From an uncultured Flavobacteriaceae bacterium (GTDB lineage: Bacteria; Bacteroidota; Bacteroidia; Flavobacteriales; Flavobacteriaceae), in assembly GCA_943787295.1 (NCBI GenBank), contig CALSLW010000001.1:639501-703500 (forward strand): a DNA stretch of 64,000 nt, written 5' to 3'. Shown piece by piece: positions 45,081 to 54,378 of the stretch (position 1 is its first letter; the number at the start of each line of letters is the position of its first letter). Position numbers and translations under genes: made by a program. The notes beneath the pieces were generated by a model. It searched no databases, was not told where the DNA came from, and saw only the letters and a list, made by a program, of their open reading frames with translations.

Positions 45081-46211
45081 ATGAAATCAATTATAAAATT
45101 AAGTAAAATAGTTGCCGCTGTTGCTCTTTTATGGGGAACAGTAGCCTGCGAGAAAGAAGATTTTTTAATCTTTACCGCTACAACAAACGATACACTTAGC
45201 ATTCAAAATGAAGTGCAATCTGTTTATAAATTATCAAACGCTACCTCTTCTAATATTGCAGAAAGGTTAGTCTGGAATACACCAGATTTTGATGCACCAA
45301 CAACAGTGACCTATGTTGTGGAACTTTCTTCTGATGCTGGTTTTTCAACCGTTAATTTCAATTCTGGAGATACTTCTAATACCCACTTTGGTATTTCTGT
45401 TGCTAATCTTATTGAAATTGCTACCACTCTTGGACTAGATGAAGATCCAAATACTACTGCAGCCGATGGTGAACCAAATAATGCAGGGATTATTTATGCA
45501 CGCGTTAAAGCATTTGCTGGAAGTAGTTCTAGTGGAGCAAATGGTGCATTACTTACATCAGAGACTGCGCGAATGAATATTGAAATGATTGAAGCAGCAG
45601 GATCTTGTGCAGAGTCTATCCTTACTACTTGGGGGCTTGTAGGAAGCGCCGTTAACAATTGGGGTGGAGACAACAGAGGATTTGCCGCTGGAAATGATGT
45701 TCCTTTCTTATCTAATGGGACAGAAGGTCTTTTCCATACCACACTTCACATGGTTGATGGGGAATTCAAGATTCGTCAAGACAATGACTGGGGCGTAAAT
45801 TATGGTGATACTGGTGCAGATGGCACGCTTGAACTTGGTGGAGATAACATGGCAATTACTGCAGGTAACTACTATGTTGAGTTCAATGAAAATGATTTGA
45901 CCATCACAGTTACAGCTGCAGACCCTGTATGGGGAATTGTCGGTAGTGCTACATTAAATGGTTGGGGAGATGCTCCAGACGTGAAAATGTCACCAGATCC
46001 ATGTAATGATGATGTTTACCTTGTTTACGGAGTTACTCTTGCTGATGGTGAAATGAAATTTAGAGCAGATGATGACTGGGGCGTAAATTATGGTGATACT
46101 GGTGCAGATGGTACATTAGATCTTGGAGGAGATAATATCGCTGTTTCTGCTGGAACCTATAATATCACGCTAGACATTGTAAACAACACTTACAGTATCG
46201 AAGCGCAATAA
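45081..46211 (+). CDS. SusE/SusF-like starch-binding lipoprotein
   Basis: 376 aa with a lipoprotein start (GTVACEKED, Cys23). An N-terminal SusE-type Ig domain (about 30-160) precedes two tandem domains (near 180-280 and 283-376). Each opens with WG(L/I)VGSA and contains DDWGVNYGDTGADGTL or nearly so. Such domains bind malto-oligosaccharide. The two copies share a 40-bp identical DNA stretch, so the duplication or a later conversion is recent. It is the third gene of the susCDE unit, and a strong terminator follows. Confidence 0.85.
   Translation: MKSIIKLSKIVAAVALLWGTVACEKEDFLIFTATTNDTLSIQNEVQSVYKLSNATSSNIAERLVWNTPDFDAPTTVTYVVELSSDAGFSTVNFNSGDTSNTHFGISVANLIEIATTLGLDEDPNTTAADGEPNNAGIIYARVKAFAGSSSSGANGALLTSETARMNIEMIEAAGSCAESILTTWGLVGSAVNNWGGDNRGFAAGNDVPFLSNGTEGLFHTTLHMVDGEFKIRQDNDWGVNYGDTGADGTLELGGDNMAITAGNYYVEFNENDLTITVTAADPVWGIVGSATLNGWGDAPDVKMSPDPCNDDVYLVYGVTLADGEMKFRADDDWGVNYGDTGADGTLDLGGDNIAVSAGTYNITLDIVNNTYSIEAQ
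45784..46111 (+). repeat. 40-bp exact in-frame repeat inside the susE-like gene
   Basis: Bases 45784-45823 equal 46072-46111, 288 bp (96 codons) apart. They encode the DWGVNYGDTGADG loop of the two carbohydrate-binding domains. Synonymous sites are identical too, a sign of recent duplication or gene conversion. Confidence 0.85.
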
Positions 46212-46247
46212 GCAGACCATCATCTCATTATTAATGCATTAATTTTT

Positions 46248-46285
46248 AACTTGAGTCATCTCCCAGAGATGGCTCAAGTTGTTTT
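46248..46285 (+). terminator. Strong terminator between the susCDE unit and the GH43 gene
   Basis: A 15-bp stem (46248-46262 with 46266-46280, one G-T pair), 3-nt loop, then TTTT. It splits the plus-strand arm, so the downstream enzymes depend on read-through or on a promoter of their own. Confidence 0.85.
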
Positions 46286-46308
46286 AAAGTACTTCTAATA
46301 CAATTACA

Positions 46309-48009
46309 ATGAATAGAATCATATTTTTAGTCTGCATGAGTTACTGCTTTATTGCACGTGCACAAGGAGAATTTACCAACCCAATTCTTCAAGGCGGGTA
46401 TCCAGATCCGTCAATTGTTAGGGTAGAGGAAGATTTTTATATTGTCAATTCTTCCTTTGAATATTTCCCTGCATTACCCATTCACCACAGTACTGACTTA
46501 GTCAACTGGGAATTGATTGGTCATGGAATAAATCGAAAAGAACAACTAGGAAAAGTTAACTTGATAGATGTTCAACAACAAGGAGGCATTCATGCACCCT
46601 CGATTAGATACAACAAGGAAATATTTTATATTGTAGTGACCAACGTTTATTCTCCCAAAGACAACACCCTCCCCGCAGAAATGGTCAATTTTGTCCTCAC
46701 TGCTAAAGACCCAAAGGGTCCCTGGTCAAAACCACATATTATCGAAGGAGCCCCAGGCATTGATCCCGATTTATTTTTTGACGATGATGGAAAGGTTTAC
46801 TTTGTAGGAACCCATGATACAGGCCAACCAACGGTGAACGGCATTGGAGAAATATGGGTACAAGAACTCGATCTTAATGACTGGAAATTGATCGGTCCGC
46901 GAAGTTCAATATGGCGTGGAGCCTGTGGAGGATGTTGTGTCGAGGGTCCACATATATATAAAAAAAATGGTTTGTATTATTTGATGGTCGCGGAGGGCGG
47001 AACGTCTCGTAATCATGCAGTAATGATCGCTAATAGTGATGATATTAGAGGTCCCTATACGAGCAATCCCAAAAACCCCATACTCACTTCTCGCCACTTG
47101 TCCAATAACAACTGGGTTCACAGTACTGGACACTCAGATTTAGTTGAACTTGATGATGGTCGATGGTATATGGTTGCCCTAGGGGTTAGAAACGTAGTTG
47201 ATGGAACAACCAACATGGGACGTGAAACACATTTGATTCCTGTTCAATGGGAAACCGCTGTCTCTGACTGGAAAGAAGAACCTAAAGGGGTATGGAAACC
47301 TATTGAAGATTATTGGCCAGTTTGTGCTCCTCTTTCTGGAAAAGTAGAACGAAAAGAAGTACTGCCCTTTACCCATAAACCACAAATAGATGCTTCCTCT
47401 TTTCGTGATGATTTTGAAGATAAGACCCTAAACCCTCAATGGAATTTTAGACGTGCACCACTTCCTGATATGTATTCGCTCAATGCGCGAAAAGGTTTTC
47501 TTCGTCTAAAATTAAGCCCTAAAACTTTTGAACTTAGGGAACAGTATCATGCAATGGGCTTTCGTCAAACCGAAAGTGACTTTTCCTATACTGTTCAGAT
47601 GAACTTTGAGGCAACAACAAATAATGCACAAGCAGGAATAAGCATTTTTCAACAAGATGATAATTATCTAAATTATAATGTCTTACAGCAAGATGGAAAC
47701 CAGTATGTAATTTTGGAACACCGGTCAAATCAGACAAAACCCAATCAAATTTTCAAACAGAAATTGGATCATTATACTGGTCAAATTATCCTAAATGTAA
47801 CCTCAAAAGAAAATCAATACAGTTATCGATTTTCACTTGATCAAGGAAAGACCTTTTCCAACCTAGGTAAAACAGAGGCAAATCTTGTTTTATGCAAAGG
47901 TTATATTGGAACCCAAATAGGATTATATGCCAGCAGTAACGGCCAAAAAACAAAAGAATACGTCGATTTTGATTGGATTAATTTCCAAGGAACGAAATCA
48001 AAAATTTAA
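46309..48009 (+). CDS. GH43-family glycoside hydrolase with C-terminal beta-sandwich
   Basis: 566 aa. The signal peptide ends near ARAQG. The five-bladed propeller has the GH43 base Asp in GGYPDPSIVRV, the pKa-modulating Asp in GIDPDLFFDDDG, and the acid Glu in CCVEGPHIYKKNG. From about 365 a GH43_C2-type domain (FRDDFEDKTLNPQW) follows. GH43 enzymes act on beta-xylosides and alpha-L-arabinosides, which is unexpected in an alpha-glucan locus. It may remove decorations from the glucan or serve another glycan. It is periplasmic or exported. Confidence 0.85.
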   Translation: MNRIIFLVCMSYCFIARAQGEFTNPILQGGYPDPSIVRVEEDFYIVNSSFEYFPALPIHHSTDLVNWELIGHGINRKEQLGKVNLIDVQQQGGIHAPSIRYNKEIFYIVVTNVYSPKDNTLPAEMVNFVLTAKDPKGPWSKPHIIEGAPGIDPDLFFDDDGKVYFVGTHDTGQPTVNGIGEIWVQELDLNDWKLIGPRSSIWRGACGGCCVEGPHIYKKNGLYYLMVAEGGTSRNHAVMIANSDDIRGPYTSNPKNPILTSRHLSNNNWVHSTGHSDLVELDDGRWYMVALGVRNVVDGTTNMGRETHLIPVQWETAVSDWKEEPKGVWKPIEDYWPVCAPLSGKVERKEVLPFTHKPQIDASSFRDDFEDKTLNPQWNFRRAPLPDMYSLNARKGFLRLKLSPKTFELREQYHAMGFRQTESDFSYTVQMNFEATTNNAQAGISIFQQDDNYLNYNVLQQDGNQYVILEHRSNQTKPNQIFKQKLDHYTGQIILNVTSKENQYSYRFSLDQGKTFSNLGKTEANLVLCKGYIGTQIGLYASSNGQKTKEYVDFDWINFQGTKSKI

Positions 48010-48019
48010 AACAAATCTT

Positions 48020-49372
48020 ATGAAACCTAAACTGCTTTTACCCATTTTCACGTTTATTGGCGCAATTTTTATAAGCTGTAATAATTCCCCAAAAAATGAT
48101 GCATTTCTAAGACAACCAAAAAAAGTTAATACCGTTATTGACCAATACGTTAGTAATGGGAGTTTTCCCTTTCTCTATATGAGGATGGAAAACAAAGCTG
48201 GAGATGTCATCTATGAACATCAAGCCGTTAACGACAGTTTATTACCTAATACTAAAATTGATGGTGATACTTGGTTTCGAATTTGGTCCATGAGTAAAAT
48301 CATTACCATTAGTTTAATGCTTGACTTAGTTGAAGACGGGATCATTGATTTAAATGATCCAATTACTGACTTTATACCAGAATTTAAAAATCTTAAGGTT
48401 GCTGTCGATGCGAACGGAAAATCACTGGTCTCCATTGCTAATGACTACTATAAAGAGGCTGGATTTGGTGCCGGTCTATATGAAAATAATCCTTTTCTGA
48501 GTGAGCAGAACTGCCCTTTGCAACTAATTGATAATCCAAATCCAATAACCGTTGAACATCTGATCAATCATCAAGCTGGCTTCTACTATGCTACAACCCC
48601 CTTTATCTGCTTAAATCAATTGGTCGATTCTTTAGACTTGAATGGTTTGAACACCAATGAAGAAGTGATTACAAACATGGCTCAGCTACCGTTGATTATG
48701 GTCCCTGGTAGCAATGATTTTTATGGGACAAACACCACAGTCCTAGGTTTTGTAGCTGAACGCGCAAGCGGAAAGACGTTAGCTGAATTATTAGAAGAGA
48801 GAATTAAAAAACCCATGAACATCAAAGGGCTACGGTATAAAAAAAGTGCTAATATTAGTCTATTACCAACCTTTTCAGGGAAAGACGGAAAGTTACGGAA
48901 GGTAAATCAGGGAGAACTTGATATTATGGGTGCACACACCATCGATTATCGACCAGAAAGTAAAACTTATTTTGGAGGAGAAGGAATGATTGGAACTGCA
49001 AATGGTTATGCAGACTTTTTAAGAATGCTATTAAACCACGGAACACTCAACGGTCATCGTTTTTTAGAAGAGGCAACCGTTCAACAAATGTATGCTCCGC
49101 ATACTCAATTGGATAATGAATGGGGACACAACGGCTATAACCTATGGGTATCAAGTGCAAAAGACCTGGAAATGGGCTATGGAGATGAAGGACTATGGCG
49201 AGGTGGAGGCTATGAGCAAACGCATTTTTGGGTGGATCCAAAACGTGATTTTGTCGCCGTAATTATGAGCCAAATGTTTGCCGTTCCAGAAGCAGGTTAC
49301 AATCGTGATAATCGAATACGCGGTGCTGTTTATAAACAACTTTTAGCTCCTTCTAGTCAAACTAAGAATTAA
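48020..49372 (+). CDS. Serine hydrolase (class C beta-lactamase fold) lipoprotein
   Basis: 450 aa from the ATG at 48020 (MKPKLLLPIFTFIG), chosen because it gives a clean lipoprotein signal (FISCNN) and lies 11 bp after the GH43 stop; an earlier in-frame ATG at 47927 lies inside GH43. The catalytic SMSK (Ser-x-x-Lys) is near residue 94, and FYGTN takes the place of Tyr-x-Asn. The third motif is WRGGGYEQTHFWVDP, with Arg where HGG is usual. Such proteins are esterases or peptidases; here an esterase removing acyl groups from glycan is plausible. Confidence 0.8.
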   Translation: MKPKLLLPIFTFIGAIFISCNNSPKNDAFLRQPKKVNTVIDQYVSNGSFPFLYMRMENKAGDVIYEHQAVNDSLLPNTKIDGDTWFRIWSMSKIITISLMLDLVEDGIIDLNDPITDFIPEFKNLKVAVDANGKSLVSIANDYYKEAGFGAGLYENNPFLSEQNCPLQLIDNPNPITVEHLINHQAGFYYATTPFICLNQLVDSLDLNGLNTNEEVITNMAQLPLIMVPGSNDFYGTNTTVLGFVAERASGKTLAELLEERIKKPMNIKGLRYKKSANISLLPTFSGKDGKLRKVNQGELDIMGAHTIDYRPESKTYFGGEGMIGTANGYADFLRMLLNHGTLNGHRFLEEATVQQMYAPHTQLDNEWGHNGYNLWVSSAKDLEMGYGDEGLWRGGGYEQTHFWVDPKRDFVAVIMSQMFAVPEAGYNRDNRIRGAVYKQLLAPSSQTKN

Positions 49373-49382
49373 ATTTCAACCT

Positions 49383-51233
49383 ATGAAAAAACAAATAATC
49401 TGCCTTTTAATCACCTTTTTTGGGTGCCAGTTTACATTTCTAAATGCTCAACGAATTGAGCGAGTAGAACCCCCTAATTGGTGGGTGGGTATGAAACATA
49501 ACACTGTACAAGTATTAGTTTATGGGGAAGATATCAATCAATGGGAACCTAGTGTCGAAAATCCTGATATCCAATTAAAAAAAACAACGCGAGTTAATAA
49601 CCCCAACTACATGTTTCTAGATTTATTCATATCAGAAAAGGCAGATGCAACAACTGTCAATATTGACTTTTACAAAGAAAAAAAGAAAGTAGGCTCACAT
49701 CAATACCCCCTGCTGGAAAGAGATATGACAATTCCGAGAAAAGGCTTTGACAGTTCAGACGTCATGTATCTGATCACTCCTGATCGTTTTGCAAATGGTG
49801 ACCCTTCTAATGATGTTATTCCTGGAATGAAAGAAAAGGTGGTGAATCGCCAAGATGAACAAGGCCGCCACGGTGGAGACATTAAAGGCATTAAAGACCG
49901 TTTAGATTACATCCATGATTTAGGTTTTACCGCTATATGGTTAAATCCAATATTAGAGAACGATATGTATCGCACCTCATATCACGGTTATGCTGCAACA
50001 GATTTTTACAAGGTTGATCAACGCTTTGGTACAAATGAAGATTATGTACAATTCTGTCAAGAAGCACAAAAGAAAGGGATTAAGATCATCATGGATATGA
50101 TTTTAAACCACAATGGTTCAGAACACTGGTTTGTCAAAGATCCGCCTACTAAAGATTGGATTAATCACAACAATTCTTATGTGCAAACCTCGCATAGACG
50201 TACAACACATCAAGATCCTTACGCTTCTGAATACGATAAAAAAGCATTTGTCGATGGATGGTTTGTAAAAACAATGCCTGACTTGAATCAAAAGCAACCT
50301 TTAATGGCGAACTACCTTATTCAAAACACTTTATGGTGGATTGAATATACTGGTATTGCAGGGATCCGAATGGACACTTATCCTTACCCAGACAAAGAAT
50401 TTATGACACAATGGAATGATGCAATTTTAGCAGAATATCCAGCATTTAATATTGTAGGAGAAGAATGGTCTTTAAATCCGGCTGTTGTCTCCTTTTGGCA
50501 AGCAGGTAAAACAAACACTAACGGGTATCGTTCGTCGCTACCTAGTGTGATGGACTTTCCGCTTCAGGATGCATTAATTAGTGCTTTGGTGGAAGAAGAA
50601 AATTGGAATAGCGGTTGGATCAAAGTCTATGAAATGCTGGGTAACGATCACCTGTATCCAGATCCTCAAAACCTAGTTATCTTTCCAGACAACCATGATA
50701 TGGATCGCGTTTTAACCCAGTTAAAGGGAGATATTGATTTACTTAAAATGGCCATGATATATTTTTCAACCATGCGTGGGGTTCCACAATTTTATTATGG
50801 GACAGAAATCGGAATGAAAAATGACCAACCTGGACATGGCCAAATTCGAGCTGATTTTCCTGGCGGATGGTCAGGAGATACTGTCAATGGTTTTTCAGGA
50901 AAGGGCTTGAGTCCAATCGAAAAAGACATGAAAAGCTTCACCTCAAAACTATTGAATTGGCGAAAAAAGAATACTTTAATCCACAGTGGTAAATTAATTC
51001 AATTTGCGCCTGAAAATGGGATCTATACCTATTTTCGCTATAATGAAGAGGAAACCATCATGGTGATTTTTAATAAAAACAAAGAGGCTATTAAACACGA
51101 TTTGAGTAAATACAAGGAGATGATTGGGACTAATTCGCAAGCGACTGAAATATTTCAAGGAAAAAAGTATTCCTTATCTGATTCACTAATGTTAAATGCT
51201 CGTAACGGTATGATACTAGTATTAGAAAAATAA
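49383..51233 (+). CDS. GH13 neopullulanase/cyclomaltodextrinase-like enzyme (SusA-like)
   Basis: 616 aa. A signal peptide (to about 22, LNAQR) is followed by an N-terminal beta domain (RVEPPNWWVGMKHNTVQVLV, about 25-115), the GH13 barrel with MDMILNHNG, GIRMDTYPYPDKEF (nucleophile), NIVGEEWSLNP (acid/base) and FPDNHDMDR, and a C-terminal beta domain. This is the cyclomaltodextrinase/SusA layout. It would degrade imported oligosaccharides in the periplasm to maltose-size products for the MFS carrier. It is the last gene of the plus-strand arm. Confidence 0.9.
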   Translation: MKKQIICLLITFFGCQFTFLNAQRIERVEPPNWWVGMKHNTVQVLVYGEDINQWEPSVENPDIQLKKTTRVNNPNYMFLDLFISEKADATTVNIDFYKEKKKVGSHQYPLLERDMTIPRKGFDSSDVMYLITPDRFANGDPSNDVIPGMKEKVVNRQDEQGRHGGDIKGIKDRLDYIHDLGFTAIWLNPILENDMYRTSYHGYAATDFYKVDQRFGTNEDYVQFCQEAQKKGIKIIMDMILNHNGSEHWFVKDPPTKDWINHNNSYVQTSHRRTTHQDPYASEYDKKAFVDGWFVKTMPDLNQKQPLMANYLIQNTLWWIEYTGIAGIRMDTYPYPDKEFMTQWNDAILAEYPAFNIVGEEWSLNPAVVSFWQAGKTNTNGYRSSLPSVMDFPLQDALISALVEEENWNSGWIKVYEMLGNDHLYPDPQNLVIFPDNHDMDRVLTQLKGDIDLLKMAMIYFSTMRGVPQFYYGTEIGMKNDQPGHGQIRADFPGGWSGDTVNGFSGKGLSPIEKDMKSFTSKLLNWRKKNTLIHSGKLIQFAPENGIYTYFRYNEEETIMVIFNKNKEAIKHDLSKYKEMIGTNSQATEIFQGKKYSLSDSLMLNARNGMILVLEK

Positions 51234-51391
51234 AGCCTTTTTTAGAAGAAGATCTACAAAAATGACCTCCGCGCTAAAGTAAGGGTGAGTGATAACCTTC
51301 CTTTGGCGAAGCCTGCATATTAATATATCAATGCATAGTAGTTTTAATCTTAGGTTACCCAAAGAGATCGTGGACTACACAAAAAAGAGCA

Positions 51392-52897
51392 TTAAGATTC
51401 TTTTTTGACGGCAGATAAATCCTTTTTCAAATCAACGATAAGGGAATAACATATCACAAAAAGAATAAGCAAGAAGAGAATACCAGTACTAACAGAAGCG
51501 GTTTGCATGGCGGCTAAACCACCCCCTAATAAAAGTGCAATGGCCACAAAACCCTCAATCAAAGCCCAAAAAATGCGCTGGCCTACTGGGGCGTTTAATT
51601 TTCCACCCGAAGTGATACTATCGATAACCAATGAACCACTATCTGAAGAGGTCACAAAAAACACTGAGACCATAAAAATCCCAATGATACTCGTAAAAGT
51701 GTATAAAGGAAACGCCTTTAAAAAGATGAATAAAGAGGTTGAAGTATCTTCTAAAACTGGTGTAGATAAGATTCCAGGGGTTTCTATCTCGAGTAATAGT
51801 CCTGATCCCCCGAAGACACTAATCCAGAAAAAGGTCATTAAAGTAGGGACAAATAATACCCCTAAAACAAATTCTTTAAACGTTCGTCCTTTTGAAATCC
51901 GCGCGATGAACATCCCTACAAAAGGAGCCCATGCAACCCACCAGGCGTAATAAAAAATCGTCCAGTTGTTTTGCCAAGTTGAGTCAACAAAAGAAGAAGA
52001 CCAAGTCCCTATCTCAATAAATCGTTGAAAATACATCCCTGTACTTTCAATAAATATCCCCAACACACTCAGGGTATCTGTCAAGAATAAAACAAAGGTC
52101 AAAAAGACCAAAGCTAAAATCAAATTCAAGCGACTTAAAAAGCGAACTCCTTTCTTTAGTCCCGTGACTACTGAGACTGTTGCAATCAAGGTAATAACTA
52201 AAATAACAGTGATTTGTGTATAGACACCAGAATCAATCCCAAATAGAAATTGAAGCCCTGTTGCAATTTGTCTCGCTCCAAATCCTAAGGAAGTTGCCAA
52301 ACCAAAAAGGGTAGCAACCACTGCGATTATATCAACAATATTTCCATAAATACCATTGATTTTATCCCCAATAATAGGATAGAAAATAGATCGCAAAGAA
52401 AAAGGCAAACCGCGATTAAACGCAAAATAAGCAAGCGAAAGCCCAACTATACAGTAAATCGACCAGGCATGTAAACCATAATGTAAGAAAGTGAAATCTA
52501 AGGCTTGAATAGCTAAATCTGCTGTATTTGCTTGAGGCATGGGTGGTTTTAAAAAGTGTTGTATGGGCTCAGAGACCCCAAAATACAACAAGCCAATTCC
52601 CATTCCAGCAGAAAACAACATGGAGAACCAAGAGAATAAACTAAATTCTGTTTCAGCCCCTTCTCCCCCTATGCGCACTTTTCCATATTGACCAAAGGCC
52701 AACCACAAACAAAAGACAATAAAGAAATTGACTCCAAGGATAAATAGCCAACCTGTAGACTGTGTAATCCACTGCGATGCTTCAGAGAAGAACAAGCGTA
52801 CTGGTTCTCCTCCAAAAATTGACAATACAATAAATCCTATGATTAATACAATCGAAGGATAAAAAACTTGGAGGTGAATATCAAAATATTTCTTCAT
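51392..52897 (-). CDS. BCCT-family (betaine/choline/carnitine) transporter
   Basis: 501 aa with twelve membrane segments. GMGIGLLYFGVSEP (near 95-110) and YYAWWVAWAPFVGMFIARIS (near 310-330) are BCCT signatures; the tryptophan-rich segment lines the cation-binding site. The family takes up trimethylammonium compounds such as glycine betaine using Na+ or H+. It is the third gene of an operon with SusC- and SusD-like genes (7-bp gap), an uncommon pairing that points to an outer-membrane feed of its substrate. Confidence 0.9.
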   Translation of the reverse strand: MKKYFDIHLQVFYPSIVLIIGFIVLSIFGGEPVRLFFSEASQWITQSTGWLFILGVNFFIVFCLWLAFGQYGKVRIGGEGAETEFSLFSWFSMLFSAGMGIGLLYFGVSEPIQHFLKPPMPQANTADLAIQALDFTFLHYGLHAWSIYCIVGLSLAYFAFNRGLPFSLRSIFYPIIGDKINGIYGNIVDIIAVVATLFGLATSLGFGARQIATGLQFLFGIDSGVYTQITVILVITLIATVSVVTGLKKGVRFLSRLNLILALVFLTFVLFLTDTLSVLGIFIESTGMYFQRFIEIGTWSSSFVDSTWQNNWTIFYYAWWVAWAPFVGMFIARISKGRTFKEFVLGVLFVPTLMTFFWISVFGGSGLLLEIETPGILSTPVLEDTSTSLFIFLKAFPLYTFTSIIGIFMVSVFFVTSSDSGSLVIDSITSGGKLNAPVGQRIFWALIEGFVAIALLLGGGLAAMQTASVSTGILFLLILFVICYSLIVDLKKDLSAVKKES

Positions 52898-52904
52898 ATA
52901 CTAC

Positions 52905-54368
52905 TTAGTCACTAACGATCCACATCTTACCGTTGATCAGCTTAGGTGCGCTGTACCTGCTATTGGCTTCATTATAATTTTCAGCGTTTAAACTCTGTTC
53001 TTGACCAGGGTAAAGAAAACGCATGGGTAATTCATAATTGTTTGAATTACTTCCAATGGGTCGGTTTAAGAATGGAAGGCCATCAAAACCGTTCACTTCG
53101 CTATACCAACGTCTTACTTCAAAATAAGGATCTAAAGCCGTAAAATACATACTTAACCACTTTTGCTTCCAAATATCTAAGGTAGCACTATATGCCACTC
53201 CAGAGTTTTGGTAAAAGTCTTCAAAGTTAGTCCATCCATTAGGGGTGTATTCAACTTCATAATATTGGTGAGACGCTTCGATACCTTGTTTATAGTGTGT
53301 CTCAACACTGGATGTAATCCATCCCTTTACAGCAGCTTCTGCTAAGAGAAACTCTACCTCTGCATAGGTCATTAAAATTCCTTCAGCATATGACAATCCT
53401 TTTTCTGCAGCAGTGATTTGACCTGGGTAATCAAAATAGGCTAAGCCTAAACGCGATCCTGTTTGCCCTCCTACTCCATTTGAAACTCCTGTAAAGGTTG
53501 GGTTGTCAAAGTCTAAATTATCTGGACGCGCATAACGACTTAATCTTGGGTCGTTATTCGCTTGTAAAGCATTTACAGCAGAGACAGAAATTGCCACCGC
53601 ATCAAAATCTCCTTGCTTTAAAGGCAAGGTAGGAAATTGATTCGGGAAACTCGATAAAAAGTCAAGCGCAGCTTGCTCTTCATTACTAGAAAAGATTTGT
53701 CCCTGAGACACGATCTGTGCAAATTGTGTTGCCACATTTGTTTTAGCCGAAGCGTACATCAACAAACGCAGTTGTAAAGAATTGGCAAATTTTGTCCACA
53801 ATGCTGCATCACCTTGATACAAGATATCTCCTTCAATACTTCCAGCAGCACTCAACTTTGTTGTAGCTTGTGAAAGTCTTGAAAGAAGGTCTGTATAGAT
53901 TGATTCTTGCGTATCATAAACCGGAGTGAAATTTGCAGTTAAACCATCAATGGCTTCACTGTAAGGAATGTCTCCATAAGCATTTGTTAATTCAGAAAAA
54001 ATCCAAGCCTGCATGACCATTAAAGCGCCTTCCATCTTAGTATTCTCGTCAGCTTGAGCAATTTCAATCGCATTGTTGATATCGGTCAAACTTTCATAGA
54101 GTCCTTCCCATACGGTTGGAAAAGCGTTCCATCCATAAAAATCAACCTCAGCACGAAGGGTTTTAGCTGTTAATTGGGCGGCATTATTCGATAATAAAAA
54201 TGCCTCATTAGAGGTTGTTTGTATACTGGTTCTTATCGCAGAAGTAAATAATACCCCAGATGAAACCGTTGTAGGCTCATTAGGGTTTAAATTCAATTCT
54301 TCAAAATCACTACATCCTACTGTTGACAATAGAACGATCGTATATAGAAAGTGTTTTATATTTTTCAT
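52905..54368 (-). CDS. SusD/RagB-like lipoprotein (SusD-like_2 type)
   Basis: 487 aa. The lipoprotein signal ends at Cys19 (STVGCSDFEEL), then LNLNPNEPTTVS. It has the alternative SusD type: VMQAWIFSELTNAYGDIPYSEA, LLAEAAVKGW and KQKWLSMYFTALDPYFEVRR. These often pair with SusC-like channels for peptides or other non-starch ligands. It lies 10 bp after its SusC and 7 bp before the BCCT gene. No glycosidase is nearby. Confidence 0.92.
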   Translation of the reverse strand: MKNIKHFLYTIVLLSTVGCSDFEELNLNPNEPTTVSSGVLFTSAIRTSIQTTSNEAFLLSNNAAQLTAKTLRAEVDFYGWNAFPTVWEGLYESLTDINNAIEIAQADENTKMEGALMVMQAWIFSELTNAYGDIPYSEAIDGLTANFTPVYDTQESIYTDLLSRLSQATTKLSAAGSIEGDILYQGDAALWTKFANSLQLRLLMYASAKTNVATQFAQIVSQGQIFSSNEEQAALDFLSSFPNQFPTLPLKQGDFDAVAISVSAVNALQANNDPRLSRYARPDNLDFDNPTFTGVSNGVGGQTGSRLGLAYFDYPGQITAAEKGLSYAEGILMTYAEVEFLLAEAAVKGWITSSVETHYKQGIEASHQYYEVEYTPNGWTNFEDFYQNSGVAYSATLDIWKQKWLSMYFTALDPYFEVRRWYSEVNGFDGLPFLNRPIGSNSNNYELPMRFLYPGQEQSLNAENYNEANSRYSAPKLINGKMWIVSD

Positions 54369-54378
54369 AATTGTGTGA

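Noticed and set aside
47927-48019. Upstream start for the serine hydrolase
   Set aside because: It lies inside the GH43 gene and would destroy the lipoprotein signal that begins at 48020.
51381-51406. A/T hairpin overlapping the BCCT stop codon as a terminator
   Set aside because: The stem is only A-T rich runs around one G-C pair and no T tract follows it in either direction, so support is too weak to list.
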